A stretch of DNA of 64,000 nucleotides from Pseudomonas sp. (GCA_030656145.1 JAUSOF010000085.1:16075-80074); one strand, 5' to 3'; positions 18,539-30,013 are shown, counted from the stretch's first letter. Notes: a model not told the origin generated them from the sequence alone. A program made the numbers and translations.

Positions 18539-19333
18539 TCACTCTTCCATTGCACCCATGGCAGTGGTGTTGAAGCCACCGTCGACGTACATGATTTCAC
18601 CGCTGACGCCTGAGGCCAGGTCGGAGCAGAGGAAGGCGCCGGCGTTGCCGACTTCGTCGATGGTCACGTTGCGGCGCAGCGGGGTCTGCTTCTCGTTGGC
18701 GGCGAGCATCTTGCGGAAGCTCTTGATCCCCGAGGCGGCGAGGGTGCGGATCGGGCCGGCGGAGATGGCATTGACCCGCGTGCCTTCTGGGCCGAGGCTG
18801 CCGGCCAGGTAACGCACGCCGGCTTCCAGGCTGGCCTTGGCCATGCCCATGACGTTGTAGTTAGGCATGGTGCGCTCAGCGCCCAGGTAGGACAGGGTCA
18901 GCAGGCTGCCGTTGCGGCCTTTCATCATTTCGCGGCCGGCTTTGGCCAGGGCGACGAAGCTGTAGGCGCTGATGTCGTGAGCGATGCGAAAGCCTTCGCG
19001 GGTGGTGACGTCGGTGAAGTCGCCATTCAGTTGGTCGCCAGGCGCGAAACCAACCGAGTGGACGATGCAGTCCAGGCCGTCCCATTGCTTGCCCAGGGCT
19101 TCGAATGCCGCGGCGATTTCTTCATCGCTGGCCACGTCGCAGGGAAAGCACAGCTCGGGACCGGAGCCCCAGCCGGCGGCGAATTCTTCGACGCGACCTT
19201 TGAGTTTTTCGTTCTGATACGTGAAGGCCAGTTCGGCGCCTTCGCGGTGCATGGCCGCGGCGATGCCTGAGGCGATGGACAGTTTGCTGGCAACGCCAAC
19301 GATCAGTACGCGCTTACCGCTTAGAAAACCCAT
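18539..19333 (-). CDS. fabI: Enoyl-[acyl-carrier-protein] reductase (NADH) FabI
   Basis: Cytoplasmic SDR-fold reductase of 264 aa that completes each elongation cycle of type II fatty acid synthesis and is the triclosan target. It has the FabI-specific cofactor motif GVASKLSIASGIA (not the classic TGxxxGxG) and catalytic Tyr159 and Lys166 within PNYNVMGMAK, with Tyr149 in the substrate pocket. The frame opens to 19438, but the ATG at 19333 gives the canonical MGFLSGKRVLIVG start. It lies just downstream of the peptide ABC transporter operon and has its own terminator. Confidence 0.97.
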   Translation of the reverse strand: MGFLSGKRVLIVGVASKLSIASGIAAAMHREGAELAFTYQNEKLKGRVEEFAAGWGSGPELCFPCDVASDEEIAAAFEALGKQWDGLDCIVHSVGFAPGDQLNGDFTDVTTREGFRIAHDISAYSFVALAKAGREMMKGRNGSLLTLSYLGAERTMPNYNVMGMAKASLEAGVRYLAGSLGPEGTRVNAISAGPIRTLAASGIKSFRKMLAANEKQTPLRRNVTIDEVGNAGAFLCSDLASGVSGEIMYVDGGFNTTAMGAMEE

Positions 19334-19364
19334 GTGTGCTCTTCCTCTTGCTGCTTTTAAGGAT

Positions 19365-20978
<1,614 letters not shown>

Positions 20979-20979
20979 C

Positions 20980-21999
20980 TTATTTCCTCGGGTCGAAGGC
21001 ATCGCGTGCCGCTTCGCCGATAAACACCAGCAGGCTGAGCATCAGCGCCAGCACGGTAAAGGCACTGATCCCGAGCCAGGGTGCCTGCAGGTTGGATTTG
21101 CCTTGGGCAACCAGTTCGCCGAGTGACGGCGCGCCGGGTGGCAGGCCAAAGCCGAGAAAGTCCAGCGCGGTCAGGGTGCCGATGGCGCCGGTGAGAATGA
21201 AGGGCATGAAGGTCATGGTCGAGACCATGGCGTTGGGCAGGATGTGATTGAACATGATGGCGCCGTTCTGCATGCCCAGGGCGCGGGCGGCGCGCACGTA
21301 CTCCAGGTTACGTCCACGGAGGAACTCGGCGCGCACCACATCGACCAGGCTCATCCAGGAGAACAACAGCATGATGCCCAGCAGCCACCAGAAATTGGGC
21401 TGCACGAAGCTGGCGAGAATGATCAGCAGGTAGAGCACCGGCAGGCCCGACCAGATTTCCAGAAAGCGTTGCCCGACCAGGTCGACCCAGCCACCATAGA
21501 ACCCCTGCAAGGCACCGGCGAATACGCCGATGATCGAGCTGAGGACGGTCAGGATCAAGGCGAACAACACCGAAATGCGGAAGCCATAGATCACTCGGGC
21601 CATGACATCGCGGCCCTGGTCGTCGGTGCCCAGCCAGTTGTCGCGCGATGGCGGTGCCGGCGCCGGCACTTGCAGGTCGTAATTGATGCTGGAGTAACTG
21701 AAGGGGATCAGCGGCCAGAGCATCCAGCCGTCCTTTTGTTCGATCAGCTCCTGAATATAGGGGCTCTTGTAGTTGGCCTGCAGGGGGAATTCGCCGCCAA
21801 AGACGGTTTCCGGGTAGCGTTTGAGCACCGGAAAATACCATTCGCCGTCGTAGCGCACGGCCAGCGGCTTATCGTTGGCGATCAGTTCGGCGCCGAGGCT
21901 CAGGCCGAACAGGGCGAGGAAGATCCACAGCGACCACCAGCCGCGTTTGTGCGCCTTGAACAGTTCGAGGCGCCGCCGATTGAGGGGAGAGAGCGTCAT
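20980..21999 (-). CDS. yejE: Peptide/microcin-C-type ABC importer, permease (YejE/NppC)
   Basis: Inner-membrane permease of 339 aa with five to six helices. It has the long YejE periplasmic insertion after the first helix (WYFPVLKRYPETVFGGEFPL is diagnostic) and the cytoplasmic EAA loop around YVRAARALGMQNGAIMFNHI. It ends in FDPRK. It is 3 nt after the yejB stop and 1 nt before the ATPase gene, so all are cotranscribed. Confidence 0.95.
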   Translation of the reverse strand: MTLSPLNRRRLELFKAHKRGWWSLWIFLALFGLSLGAELIANDKPLAVRYDGEWYFPVLKRYPETVFGGEFPLQANYKSPYIQELIEQKDGWMLWPLIPFSYSSINYDLQVPAPAPPSRDNWLGTDDQGRDVMARVIYGFRISVLFALILTVLSSIIGVFAGALQGFYGGWVDLVGQRFLEIWSGLPVLYLLIILASFVQPNFWWLLGIMLLFSWMSLVDVVRAEFLRGRNLEYVRAARALGMQNGAIMFNHILPNAMVSTMTFMPFILTGAIGTLTALDFLGFGLPPGAPSLGELVAQGKSNLQAPWLGISAFTVLALMLSLLVFIGEAARDAFDPRK

Positions 22000-22002
22000 A
22001 TC

Positions 22003-23076
22003 TCAACCCTCCCGGCTTTCGAAGTCGATCCGCGGATCGACCAGGGTGTAGGTGATGTCACCGATCAATTTCACGGCCAATCCCAACAAGGTGAAGACGA
22101 ACAGGGTGCCGAAAACTACTGGGTAGTCGCGGTTGATGGCCGCCTCGAAACTCATCAGACCAAGGCCGTCGAGGGAAAAGATCACCTCGATCAGCAGTGA
22201 ACCGGTGAAGAAAATGCCGATAAAGGCCGAGGGGAAGCCGGCGATGATGATCAGCATGGCGTTGCGGAACACATGGCCATAGAGCACGCGATTACTGCTC
22301 AGGCCCTTGGCCCTGGCGGTGGTCACATACTGTTTGTTGATCTCGTCGAGAAAGCTGTTCTTGGTCAGCAGGGTCAGGGTCGCGAAGTTGCCGATGACCA
22401 GCGCGGTCACGGGCAGCGCCAGGTGCCAGAAATAGTCGAGGATCTTGCCGCCGAGACTGAGTTCGTCAAAATTGTTCGACGTTAGCCCGCGAAGCGGGAA
22501 CCAGTCGAGGTAGCTGCCGCCGGCGAACACCACGATCAATAGAATGGCAAACAGGAAGGCCGGAATCGCATAGCCGACGATGATTGCCGAGCTGGTCCAC
22601 ACGTCGAAGGCACTGCCGTGGCGCGTGGCCTTGGCGATACCCAGTGGGATGGAAACCAGGTACATGATCAGGGTGCTCCACAGCCCCAGTGAGATCGACA
22701 CGGGCATCTTCTCGATGATCAGGTCGACTACCTTGGCATCGCGGAAAAAACTCTCGCCAAAATCAAACCGGACATAGTTTTTCAACATGATCCAGAAGCG
22801 TTCGGGGGCCGGTTTGTCGAAGCCGTACAGGCGTTCTATTTCGGCGATCAGTTCTGGGTCGAGGCCTTGGGCGCCGCGGTAATTGGAACCTGCGACTGCC
22901 ACTTCGGCACCGCCGCCAGCGATGCGGCTGGTGGCGCCCTCGAAACCTTCCAGTTTGGCGATCATCTGTTCCACAGGGCCGCCCGGGGCGGCCTGGATGA
23001 TCACGAAGTTGATCAGCAGAATGCCGAACAGCGTGGGAATGATCAGCAACAAGCGACGAAAGATATACGCCAGCAT
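22003..23076 (-). CDS. yejB: Peptide/microcin-C-type ABC importer, permease (YejB/NppB)
   Basis: Inner-membrane permease of 357 aa starting MLAYIFRRLLLIIPTLFGIL, the standard DppB/YejB first helix. It has a YejB-specific periplasmic segment (about 45-90) and an EAA loop around YVTTARAKGLSSNRVLYGHV. It ends VDPRIDFESREG. It follows the second binding-protein gene by 1 nt. Confidence 0.95.
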   Translation of the reverse strand: MLAYIFRRLLLIIPTLFGILLINFVIIQAAPGGPVEQMIAKLEGFEGATSRIAGGGAEVAVAGSNYRGAQGLDPELIAEIERLYGFDKPAPERFWIMLKNYVRFDFGESFFRDAKVVDLIIEKMPVSISLGLWSTLIMYLVSIPLGIAKATRHGSAFDVWTSSAIIVGYAIPAFLFAILLIVVFAGGSYLDWFPLRGLTSNNFDELSLGGKILDYFWHLALPVTALVIGNFATLTLLTKNSFLDEINKQYVTTARAKGLSSNRVLYGHVFRNAMLIIIAGFPSAFIGIFFTGSLLIEVIFSLDGLGLMSFEAAINRDYPVVFGTLFVFTLLGLAVKLIGDITYTLVDPRIDFESREG

Positions 23077-23077
23077 C

Positions 23078-24922
23078 TTATTGCTCCGTGCTCGCCGCTG
23101 CGGCGTTGTCCGTGGCGGCGGGTTCCTGTTGCGGGCGAGCCCACCAGGTGTTCAGGCCGATGTCGTATTGCGGGGTGACTTTCGGATGCTCGAAGCGGTT
23201 CCAGTAGGCCACGCGCCAGGTCTTGATGTGCCAGTTTGGGATCACGTAATGGCCCCAGAGCAACACGCGGTCCAGGGCCCGGGTATGGGCGACCAGGCTC
23301 TGCCGCGAGTTGGCGTTGATCAGGCCTTCGACCAGTTGGTCGATGGCAGGGTCTTTCAGGCCGATGAAGTTGCGGCTGCCGGGGTTGTCGGCGCTGCTCG
23401 AGTGCCAGTATTCGCGCTGCTCGTTGCCCGGCGAGTTGGATTGGCCAAAGCCGCCCACGATCAGGTCGAAATCTCGTGAGCGCAGGCGGTTGATGTACTG
23501 CGAGACATCGACCCGACGAATCACCAGTTCCATGCCCAAATCGGCCATGTTGCGCTTGAACGGCAGCAGTACGCGCTCGAATTCAGTTTGCGCGAGGAGG
23601 AACTCGAAGCTCACCGGCTTGCCTTCGGCGTCGAGCATCTGATCGCCTTCAATGCGCCAGCCTGCTTCCTGCAGCAGCTGGTAGGCGCGCCTCTGTTGTT
23701 CGCGGATGATGCCGCTGCCATCGGTGACGGGAACGTTGAATGCGTCGCTGAACACCTGCGTCGGGATCATGCTGCGCAGTGGCTCGAGGAGCTTCAGTTC
23801 GTCGGCGCTGGGCAGGTCGCTGGAGGCCAGTTCGGAGTTGTCGAAATAACTGCGGGTGCGGGTATAGGCACCATTGAACAATTGGCGGTTGGTCCATTCG
23901 AAATCGAACAGCAAGCCCAGCGCCTCGCGCACCCGTTTGTCCTGGAACAGGGGCCTGCGGGTGTTGAAGATGAAGCCTTGCATGCCGGTAGGGTTGTGGT
24001 TGTCGATTTCTTCCTTGATCAGTTGGCCATTGGCCACGGCGGGGTTGTTGTAGGCAGTCGCCCAGTTTTTCGCGCTGGTTTCCAACCAATAGTCGAATTG
24101 CCCGGCTTTCAGGGCTTCGAGGGCCACCGTGTTGTCGCGGTAGTAATCAACCCGCATGGTGTCGAAGTTGTAGAAGCCGCGGTTTACGGGTAGATCTTTG
24201 CCCCACCAATCCTTGACCCGCTTATAGCGAATCGAGCGTCCGGCTTTAACCTCGACAACTTTATAGGGGCCGCTACCCAGCGGGATTTCCAGGTTGCTTT
24301 TACTGAAGTCGCGTTCAGCCCACCAGTGCTTGGGCAGCACCGGCAGTTGCCCGAGAATCAGCGGCAGTTCGCGGTTACCTGCATGTTTGAATATGAAACG
24401 TATTTTTAGCGGGCTTTCGACATCGACGCTTTCGACATCGGCATAGTAACCGCGGTAGGCGGGCGCACCATGGGTCATCAGGGTTTCAAAGGTGAACTTG
24501 ACGTCCTCGGCAGTCACCGCTTGGCCGTCATTGAAGCGGGCCTCGGGGCGCAGGTAAAAGCGTACCCAGGAGTTGTCCGGCGCTCTTTCTATTTTTTCTG
24601 CCAGCAGGCCGTATTCGGTGAAGGGTTCGTCCAGGCCATGGCGCGTCAGGGTGTCGTAAATCATGCCGATATCATCGGCCGCTACCCCTTTGTTGATAAA
24701 CGGATTGAGGCTGTCAAAGCCACCAAAGCCGGCCTGGCGAAAGGTGCCGCCTTTGGGCGCATCAGGATTTACATAATCGAAATGCGGGTAGTTGGCCGGG
24801 TATTTCGGCGGTTCGTCATACAGGGTCAGGGCGTGCTGGCCAGCGGCCTGGGCTACGCTGGCCAGGGTGAGCAGCGCGACGGTGCTGGCATGCAACAGAA
24901 ATGAGCGCAGAGGCGGCGTCAT
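23078..24922 (-). CDS. Extracellular solute-binding protein, YejA-like (second copy, NppA2-like)
   Basis: Periplasmic oligopeptide/microcin C binding protein of 614 aa (SBP family 5). The signal peptide is about residues 1-27 (MTPPLRSFLLHAST...AQA). Family features include HFDYVNPDAPKGGTFRQ and the LRPEARFNDGQ motif. The open frame extends 226 codons further upstream, but that part lies over the preceding gene in another frame and is spurious. The ATG at 24922 overlaps the stop of the first binding-protein gene (ATGA) and precedes a proper signal peptide. The C-terminus has a short Ala-rich tail. Confidence 0.95.
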   Translation of the reverse strand: MTPPLRSFLLHASTVALLTLASVAQAAGQHALTLYDEPPKYPANYPHFDYVNPDAPKGGTFRQAGFGGFDSLNPFINKGVAADDIGMIYDTLTRHGLDEPFTEYGLLAEKIERAPDNSWVRFYLRPEARFNDGQAVTAEDVKFTFETLMTHGAPAYRGYYADVESVDVESPLKIRFIFKHAGNRELPLILGQLPVLPKHWWAERDFSKSNLEIPLGSGPYKVVEVKAGRSIRYKRVKDWWGKDLPVNRGFYNFDTMRVDYYRDNTVALEALKAGQFDYWLETSAKNWATAYNNPAVANGQLIKEEIDNHNPTGMQGFIFNTRRPLFQDKRVREALGLLFDFEWTNRQLFNGAYTRTRSYFDNSELASSDLPSADELKLLEPLRSMIPTQVFSDAFNVPVTDGSGIIREQQRRAYQLLQEAGWRIEGDQMLDAEGKPVSFEFLLAQTEFERVLLPFKRNMADLGMELVIRRVDVSQYINRLRSRDFDLIVGGFGQSNSPGNEQREYWHSSSADNPGSRNFIGLKDPAIDQLVEGLINANSRQSLVAHTRALDRVLLWGHYVIPNWHIKTWRVAYWNRFEHPKVTPQYDIGLNTWWARPQQEPAATDNAAAASTEQ

Positions 24923-26751
24923 CGGGCATTCTCCGTGGGTTTCAGCCACCAGGTGCGCAGGCCTAGGGTGTAGGGCGGCGTAGTGACGAAGGCGAACCGG
25001 TTGCGGTAAGCCAGGCGGTGATAGTTGATGTACCAATTGGGGATGGTGTAGTGCTGCCACAGCAGCACTCGGTCGAGTGCGCGGGTGGCGGCAATCTGTT
25101 GATCGCGGGTTTGTGCCGACAGCAGTTTGTCGAGCAAGGCATCGACCACCGGATGGTTCACGCCTGCGTAATTCTTGCTGCCTTTGACTTTTGCCTGGCT
25201 GGAGTGGAAGTACAACGATTGCTCCAGGCCTGGGCTTAAAGTCTGTGGCAGGGTCAGCAGTATCATGTCGAAATCGAATTGGTCCAGGCGTTGTTTGTAT
25301 TGCGCGCGATCGACGGTGCGCAGGTTGGCGCGGATGCCGATGCTGGCAAGGTTCTCGGTCAATGGCTGGAGAATGCGTTCGAGGTTGGGGTTGACCAGTA
25401 AGATTTCGAACTGCAGGCGCTGGCCTTTGGCGTTCAGCAGGTACTGGCCGGACGGCTTCCAGCCAGCCTCGGCCAATAGACCAAGCGCACGGCGCAAGGT
25501 TTCCCGGGGGATGCCGCGGCCATCGGTTTGCGGCATGGCAAAGTGTTCGCTGAACAAGCGTTTCGGCAGTTGTTTGCGATAGGGCGAAAGCAGCAGCCAT
25601 TCGGCGCCTTCGGGCGTGCCGGTGGCAGAGAACTCGCTGTTTGGGTAATAGCTATCGGCACGCACATAGGAGCTGTTGAACAGCGCGCGGTTGGTCCACT
25701 CGAAGTCGAACATCAACCCCAAGGCCTCACGAACCTTGCGTTCGGAGAACGCCGCACGCCGGCTGTTCATGAACAGGGCCTGGGTCTGGGTGGGGATCTG
25801 GTGCGGGATTTCGGCACGAATCACTTCGCCGCGCGCCACTGCCGGGAAGCGGTAGCCATTGGCCCAGTTCTTCGCTTGTTGCTCGACATAAAAGTCGAAT
25901 TGACCGGCCTTGAAGGCTTCGAAGGCAACATGGCTATCGCGGTAGAACTCCACCTCGACCCGATCGAAGTTGTACTTGCCGCGATTGACCGGCAGTTTCT
26001 CGCCCCACCAGTTCTTCACCCGCTTGAACGTCAGGCTGCGCCCAGGGTTGACCTGGGTGATGCGGTAGGGGCCGCTGCCCAGTGGCGGTTCGAAGGTGGT
26101 GGCCTTGAAGTCGCGGTCTTTCCAGTAATGCTGCGGCAGTACCGGCAATTCGCCCAGGCGCAGGATCAGCAGGGGGTTGCCCGAGCGTTTGAATACGAAA
26201 CGGATGCGGTGGCGATTGAGGATGTCGACCCGCTTCACTTCTTGCAGGTTGGTGCGGTATTGCGGATGGCCGTCCCTGCGCAGCAGGCGATAGGAAAACG
26301 CCACGTCATAGGCGGTGATCGGCTTGCCGTCATGGAAATGCGCTTCCGGGCGCAGGTTGAATACCACCCAGCTGCGGTCCTCGCTGTACTCGACCGATTT
26401 GGCGATAAGGCCGTAGCTGGAGGTCGGCTCATCGCCGGAGGGGTCGTAATAGCCGGTGCCGACCATCAGCGGTTCATTAAGCCCGGTGACGCCGTACTGG
26501 AGAAAATTGGCGGTGGAAATCGGGCTGGTGCCCTTTAAGGTGTAGGCATTCAGCGTATCAAAGGTGCCGGCACCCATGAAACGCAAGGTTCCGCCTTTAG
26601 GTGCGTCGGGATTGACCCAGTCGAAATGGCTAAAGCTGGCCGGATATTTGAGCGCACCAAATTGTGCATAGCCGTGACTTTCGCTGACAGTCGCCCATGC
26701 GGGGAAGCCGATGACCAAACTGAGGATTAGCGAGAGGAGGGGACGTATCAA
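24919..26751 (-). CDS. Extracellular solute-binding protein, YejA-like (first copy, NppA1-like)
   Basis: Periplasmic binding protein of 610 aa with a signal peptide of about 20 residues (MIRPLLSLILSLVIGFPAWA). It shares HFDWVNPDAPKGGTLRF and the FNLRPEAHFHDGKPITAYDV pattern with the next gene, so the operon carries two tandem, diverged binding proteins for one transporter. It is the first gene of the five-gene operon; its promoter must lie in the 137-bp gap shared with the HDOD gene. Confidence 0.95.
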   Translation of the reverse strand: MIRPLLSLILSLVIGFPAWATVSESHGYAQFGALKYPASFSHFDWVNPDAPKGGTLRFMGAGTFDTLNAYTLKGTSPISTANFLQYGVTGLNEPLMVGTGYYDPSGDEPTSSYGLIAKSVEYSEDRSWVVFNLRPEAHFHDGKPITAYDVAFSYRLLRRDGHPQYRTNLQEVKRVDILNRHRIRFVFKRSGNPLLILRLGELPVLPQHYWKDRDFKATTFEPPLGSGPYRITQVNPGRSLTFKRVKNWWGEKLPVNRGKYNFDRVEVEFYRDSHVAFEAFKAGQFDFYVEQQAKNWANGYRFPAVARGEVIRAEIPHQIPTQTQALFMNSRRAAFSERKVREALGLMFDFEWTNRALFNSSYVRADSYYPNSEFSATGTPEGAEWLLLSPYRKQLPKRLFSEHFAMPQTDGRGIPRETLRRALGLLAEAGWKPSGQYLLNAKGQRLQFEILLVNPNLERILQPLTENLASIGIRANLRTVDRAQYKQRLDQFDFDMILLTLPQTLSPGLEQSLYFHSSQAKVKGSKNYAGVNHPVVDALLDKLLSAQTRDQQIAATRALDRVLLWQHYTIPNWYINYHRLAYRNRFAFVTTPPYTLGLRTWWLKPTENAR

Positions 26752-26888
26752 GTGAAAGATCCGAACCGGAGCGGCTTTTGAGCTTCTTGTCCGGTACAGT
26801 AACAGCTTGTATCCGTAGGAAAAAGGCTAAGTATATTGGCTGAACATGCGGGCCATAATACTCTCTTTCGATTAATCGCTGCGGGGCC

Positions 26889-28340
26889 TTGAAGTTGGAT
26901 ACACGTAGTCATGGTCTGCAGTCATGGATTGATCGTCTGAATCAGGCCGAATTACCGGCGCTGGCCGCGGTGGTGCAGGATTTACAGCGCTTGGTGCAAC
27001 AAGACCACTCGTCAGTGCAGCAGTTGGCGGACGTCGTGCTGCGCGATGCGTCGCTGACGTCCAAAGTGCTGCGTGTCGGTAACAGCGCCTATTACAACCC
27101 CTCCCAAGAAACCATCAAGACCATTTCGCGGGCCATCGTGCTGATCGGCTTCGATAATGTACGCCTGATCAGCCTCTCCGTGAGCCTTATTGATGGCCTG
27201 CTCACCCGTGCGCCGCGTGAGCAGTTGCAGGAGTTGCTGGCGCGCTCGTTTCACGCGGCGGTGCAGGCGCGCAATATTGCAGGCTATGTACTGACAAGGC
27301 ATGAGGAGGAGGTGTTCATCGCGGCGCTGCTGCATGACCTGGGCGAGCTGGCCTTCTGGGGTTGTGGCGGTGAGCAGGCCGACGAATTGGCCAGTGCCTT
27401 GGCCCAGCCGGGTGTCGATGTCGAGGAAGCCGTGCGCGCGGTGCTTGGCACCAGCTTTCGTCAATTGACCCAGGGGCTGGTGAAAGGCTGGAACATCGGT
27501 GAAATCGCTAGCTTGGCGCATAACAGCGTCAATCATAACGACCCGGCAGTGCATGCGGTCAGTTTGGGTGCGCGAATCAGTGAGGCCGCGCTCGATGGCT
27601 GGGACTCGCCTGCGATGGAGGCCGTAGTCGGCGAGATGGCAACATTTATTGGGGTCAGCCCGCAGGAGGCCATGCAGCAGGTGTTGGCCAGTGCCGATGA
27701 GGCGGTCAAGGTGGCTGCAACTTTTGGCGCCAGCCAGCTCTGTCGCCTGATCCCCAATACCGATCCCGAGCAAATCCGACTGCAGCAGGAGCAGCGCAAG
27801 GCACGCCTGTTGCAACCCAATCTGCAGCTCCTGCAGCAAGCCTTGCAGGATTTGGGGTTGATGGCCTCACGTCGCAGCGATCTCGGCTTGATTCTCGATA
27901 CCCTGCTCAAAGGCCTGTATCAGGGTGCAGGCCTGGAGCGGGTGATGCTGGTGGTGCTGGCCGACGGGCAACGTTGTTTCAAGGCCAAGCGTGTGGCGGG
28001 CGAGGGGACCGATGGCTGGCTGAGCGATTTCCTGTTGCCGGTCGAACCGAGCGAGCAGCCGCATATATTCAGCTATGTACTGCGCAATAAAGAAGCCTTG
28101 TGGTTAGGCGTACCTGCAAGCTACAGCCTCAACGAGCTGGTGACCCAGCCAATCCGGCAGCTGCTGGGCCAGGGTATGTTCTTTATTGCCCCGCTACTGG
28201 CCGGTAACCGTGAGATCGGTGTGATCTATGCCGATAACCGGGTCTCTGGGCGCGCCTTGAAGCACGAGCAGTTTGTCGCCTTTCAGCGCTTTACTCAGCT
28301 TGCCCGGCGTTGCCTTGAGGCGCTGAGTGCGCGCGCCTGA
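26889..28340 (+). CDS. HDOD-domain signalling protein with C-terminal GAF-like domain
   Basis: Cytoplasmic protein of 483 aa. Residues about 15-215 form an HDOD domain (LPALAAVVQDLQRLV, VVLRDASLTSKVLRVGNSAYY and ISRAIVLIGFDNVR are typical) that keeps a partial HD-like AALLHDLGELAFW. Residues about 320-480 resemble a GAF domain (LDTLLKGLYQGAGLERVMLV; IGVIYADNRVSGRALKHEQF). The only usable starts are TTG codons: TTG at 26889 or 26895 follow a GGGG tract, and the frame is closed by a stop at 26856. Divergent from the peptide transporter; function unknown, presumably regulatory. Confidence 0.85.
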   Translation: MKLDTRSHGLQSWIDRLNQAELPALAAVVQDLQRLVQQDHSSVQQLADVVLRDASLTSKVLRVGNSAYYNPSQETIKTISRAIVLIGFDNVRLISLSVSLIDGLLTRAPREQLQELLARSFHAAVQARNIAGYVLTRHEEEVFIAALLHDLGELAFWGCGGEQADELASALAQPGVDVEEAVRAVLGTSFRQLTQGLVKGWNIGEIASLAHNSVNHNDPAVHAVSLGARISEAALDGWDSPAMEAVVGEMATFIGVSPQEAMQQVLASADEAVKVAATFGASQLCRLIPNTDPEQIRLQQEQRKARLLQPNLQLLQQALQDLGLMASRRSDLGLILDTLLKGLYQGAGLERVMLVVLADGQRCFKAKRVAGEGTDGWLSDFLLPVEPSEQPHIFSYVLRNKEALWLGVPASYSLNELVTQPIRQLLGQGMFFIAPLLAGNREIGVIYADNRVSGRALKHEQFVAFQRFTQLARRCLEALSARA

Positions 28341-28351
28341 GGTGTGCTCTG

Positions 28352-29914
28352 TCAGCGCGGTAGGCGCAGGGTCAGGGTCTGTCCTGGTTTGATGGCGCTA
28401 CCCGTGCGTGGATTCCAGCGTTGCAGGTGCTGCATCTCGACCTTGAAACGTTTGGCGATGGCATACAGCGAGTCACCTTTGCGCACCTTGTAATAGGTCG
28501 CCGTGGTGCCGCGCCCGCTAGTGCTGGATGCCCCTGGCGCCTGACCGCCGTGAAGGGTCAAGGTCTGGCCGGGGCGTAGATTGAGGCTTTTAAGGTTGTT
28601 CCAGCGCTGCAGGTCTTGGGTCGAGACCTGGTGGTTCCTGGCGATTTGCCAGAGGCTGTCGCCGTTTTTAACCTGATAACTGCGCGATTGCGCTACAGCA
28701 CGGGTCGCCGGCTGGAACAGTGGTTCTTTCGGCGTAATCCCCGGTTGCGCGGGTATGCTCAGCACCTGGCCGATACGCAAATGATTGCTCGAAAGCCTGT
28801 TGATGTCCTTGAGGGTGTTGGCTGTCAGGTGATGGCGGTTGGCGATACTGTTGAGGCTGTCGCCCGAACGAACACTGTACTGCTGCCAGTCGACCCCCTC
28901 CTGCGGTTTCATCAGCGCCAGGTTGGCGGCCAGTAGTTCCGCGTTGGCGGTTGGCACTAACAGATGCGGCGGGCCGTCCAGGGTGATGCGTTTCTTAAAG
29001 GCCGGGTTTAGCTGATACAGCTCATCTTCGTCCAGGTTAGCCATGGCGGCGACCCTGGATAAATCCATGCGTTGCTTGAGCACAACCGTCTCGAAGTAAG
29101 GCTCGTTGGCAATCGGTTCGAGGTTAACGCCGTAGGCTTTCGGGGACATTACCACCTGCGACAGCGCCAGCAGTTTGGGCACGTAATTCTGTGTCTCTTT
29201 GGGCAGGTTCAGGTTCCAGTAGTCGGTCGGCAGGCCGAGTTGCTGGTTGCGCTCGATGGCTCTGCTGACGCGGCCTTCGCCGGCATTGTAGGCGGCCAGG
29301 GCGAGCAGCCAGTCGCCGTTGAACATGTCATGCAGGCGTGACAGGTAATTCATCGCCGCATTGGTCGACGCCATGACATCACGCCGGCCGTCGTACCAGC
29401 TGGTCTGGCGCAGGTTGAAGTGACGGCCGGTAGAGGGGATGAATTGCCACAGGCCAACTGCATTGGCGTGGGAGTAGGCGAAGGGGTTGTAGGAACTTTC
29501 GATCATCGGCAGCAACGCCAGCTCCATCGGCATATTGCGTTCGGCCAGACGTTCGACGATGTAGTGGATATAGGGGCCGCTGCGTGCGCCGGATTTCTCG
29601 ATAAAGGAGGGGTTGCTGACGAACCAGAGGCGTTGCTGCTCAACGCGCGGGTTGATGCCGATCTGATCCTGTATCTGGTAGCCGTCACGGACACGCTGCC
29701 AGATATCCTCTGGTTCTGCCGGGATCATACTGTCGGTCAGCCATATGGGTTCCTGTTCCAGGCCCACTGTCAGATCGATCTTGCTGCCGCGCTCCTCAGG
29801 TTTTTTGCCGGTGGACTGGCAGCCGGCCAAAGTTACACAAAACACCACCACCAGCGCCTGCGCGCCTCGTGCCAATGCCTTTAAATTCAAGGTCTTGCGT
29901 GGTGATAGAGGCAT
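28352..29914 (-). CDS. mltD: Membrane-bound lytic murein transglycosylase D
   Basis: Outer-membrane lipoprotein of 520 aa that cleaves the MurNAc-GlcNAc bond of peptidoglycan. The signal ends in lipobox LAGC at about residue 32. The SLT catalytic domain spans about 105-260, with the catalytic Glu in LPMIESSYNPFAYSHA, then GLWQFIPSTGR and LALAAYNAGEGRV. Three LysM domains follow, starting YSVRSGDSL, YQVKNGDSL and YKVRKGDSL. It converges with the HDOD gene (11-nt gap). The neighbour order mltD-gloB is conserved in pseudomonads. Confidence 0.97.
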   Translation of the reverse strand: MPLSPRKTLNLKALARGAQALVVVFCVTLAGCQSTGKKPEERGSKIDLTVGLEQEPIWLTDSMIPAEPEDIWQRVRDGYQIQDQIGINPRVEQQRLWFVSNPSFIEKSGARSGPYIHYIVERLAERNMPMELALLPMIESSYNPFAYSHANAVGLWQFIPSTGRHFNLRQTSWYDGRRDVMASTNAAMNYLSRLHDMFNGDWLLALAAYNAGEGRVSRAIERNQQLGLPTDYWNLNLPKETQNYVPKLLALSQVVMSPKAYGVNLEPIANEPYFETVVLKQRMDLSRVAAMANLDEDELYQLNPAFKKRITLDGPPHLLVPTANAELLAANLALMKPQEGVDWQQYSVRSGDSLNSIANRHHLTANTLKDINRLSSNHLRIGQVLSIPAQPGITPKEPLFQPATRAVAQSRSYQVKNGDSLWQIARNHQVSTQDLQRWNNLKSLNLRPGQTLTLHGGQAPGASSTSGRGTTATYYKVRKGDSLYAIAKRFKVEMQHLQRWNPRTGSAIKPGQTLTLRLPR

Positions 29915-30013
29915 TGGTAGGTTGGGTTTTCCCAGAGTAAAAGTGTGGCGATTCTAGGAATCGAAGCCGGGCTGGTCAAGTTTCAACCACTTTTTTGCGG
30001 GGTTATCGACTTT

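Noticed and set aside
24923..25600. 226-codon N-terminal extension of the second YejA-like frame
   Set aside because: It overlaps the first binding-protein gene in another frame, lacks a signal peptide, and the ATG at 24922 gives a proper one with an ATGA overlap.
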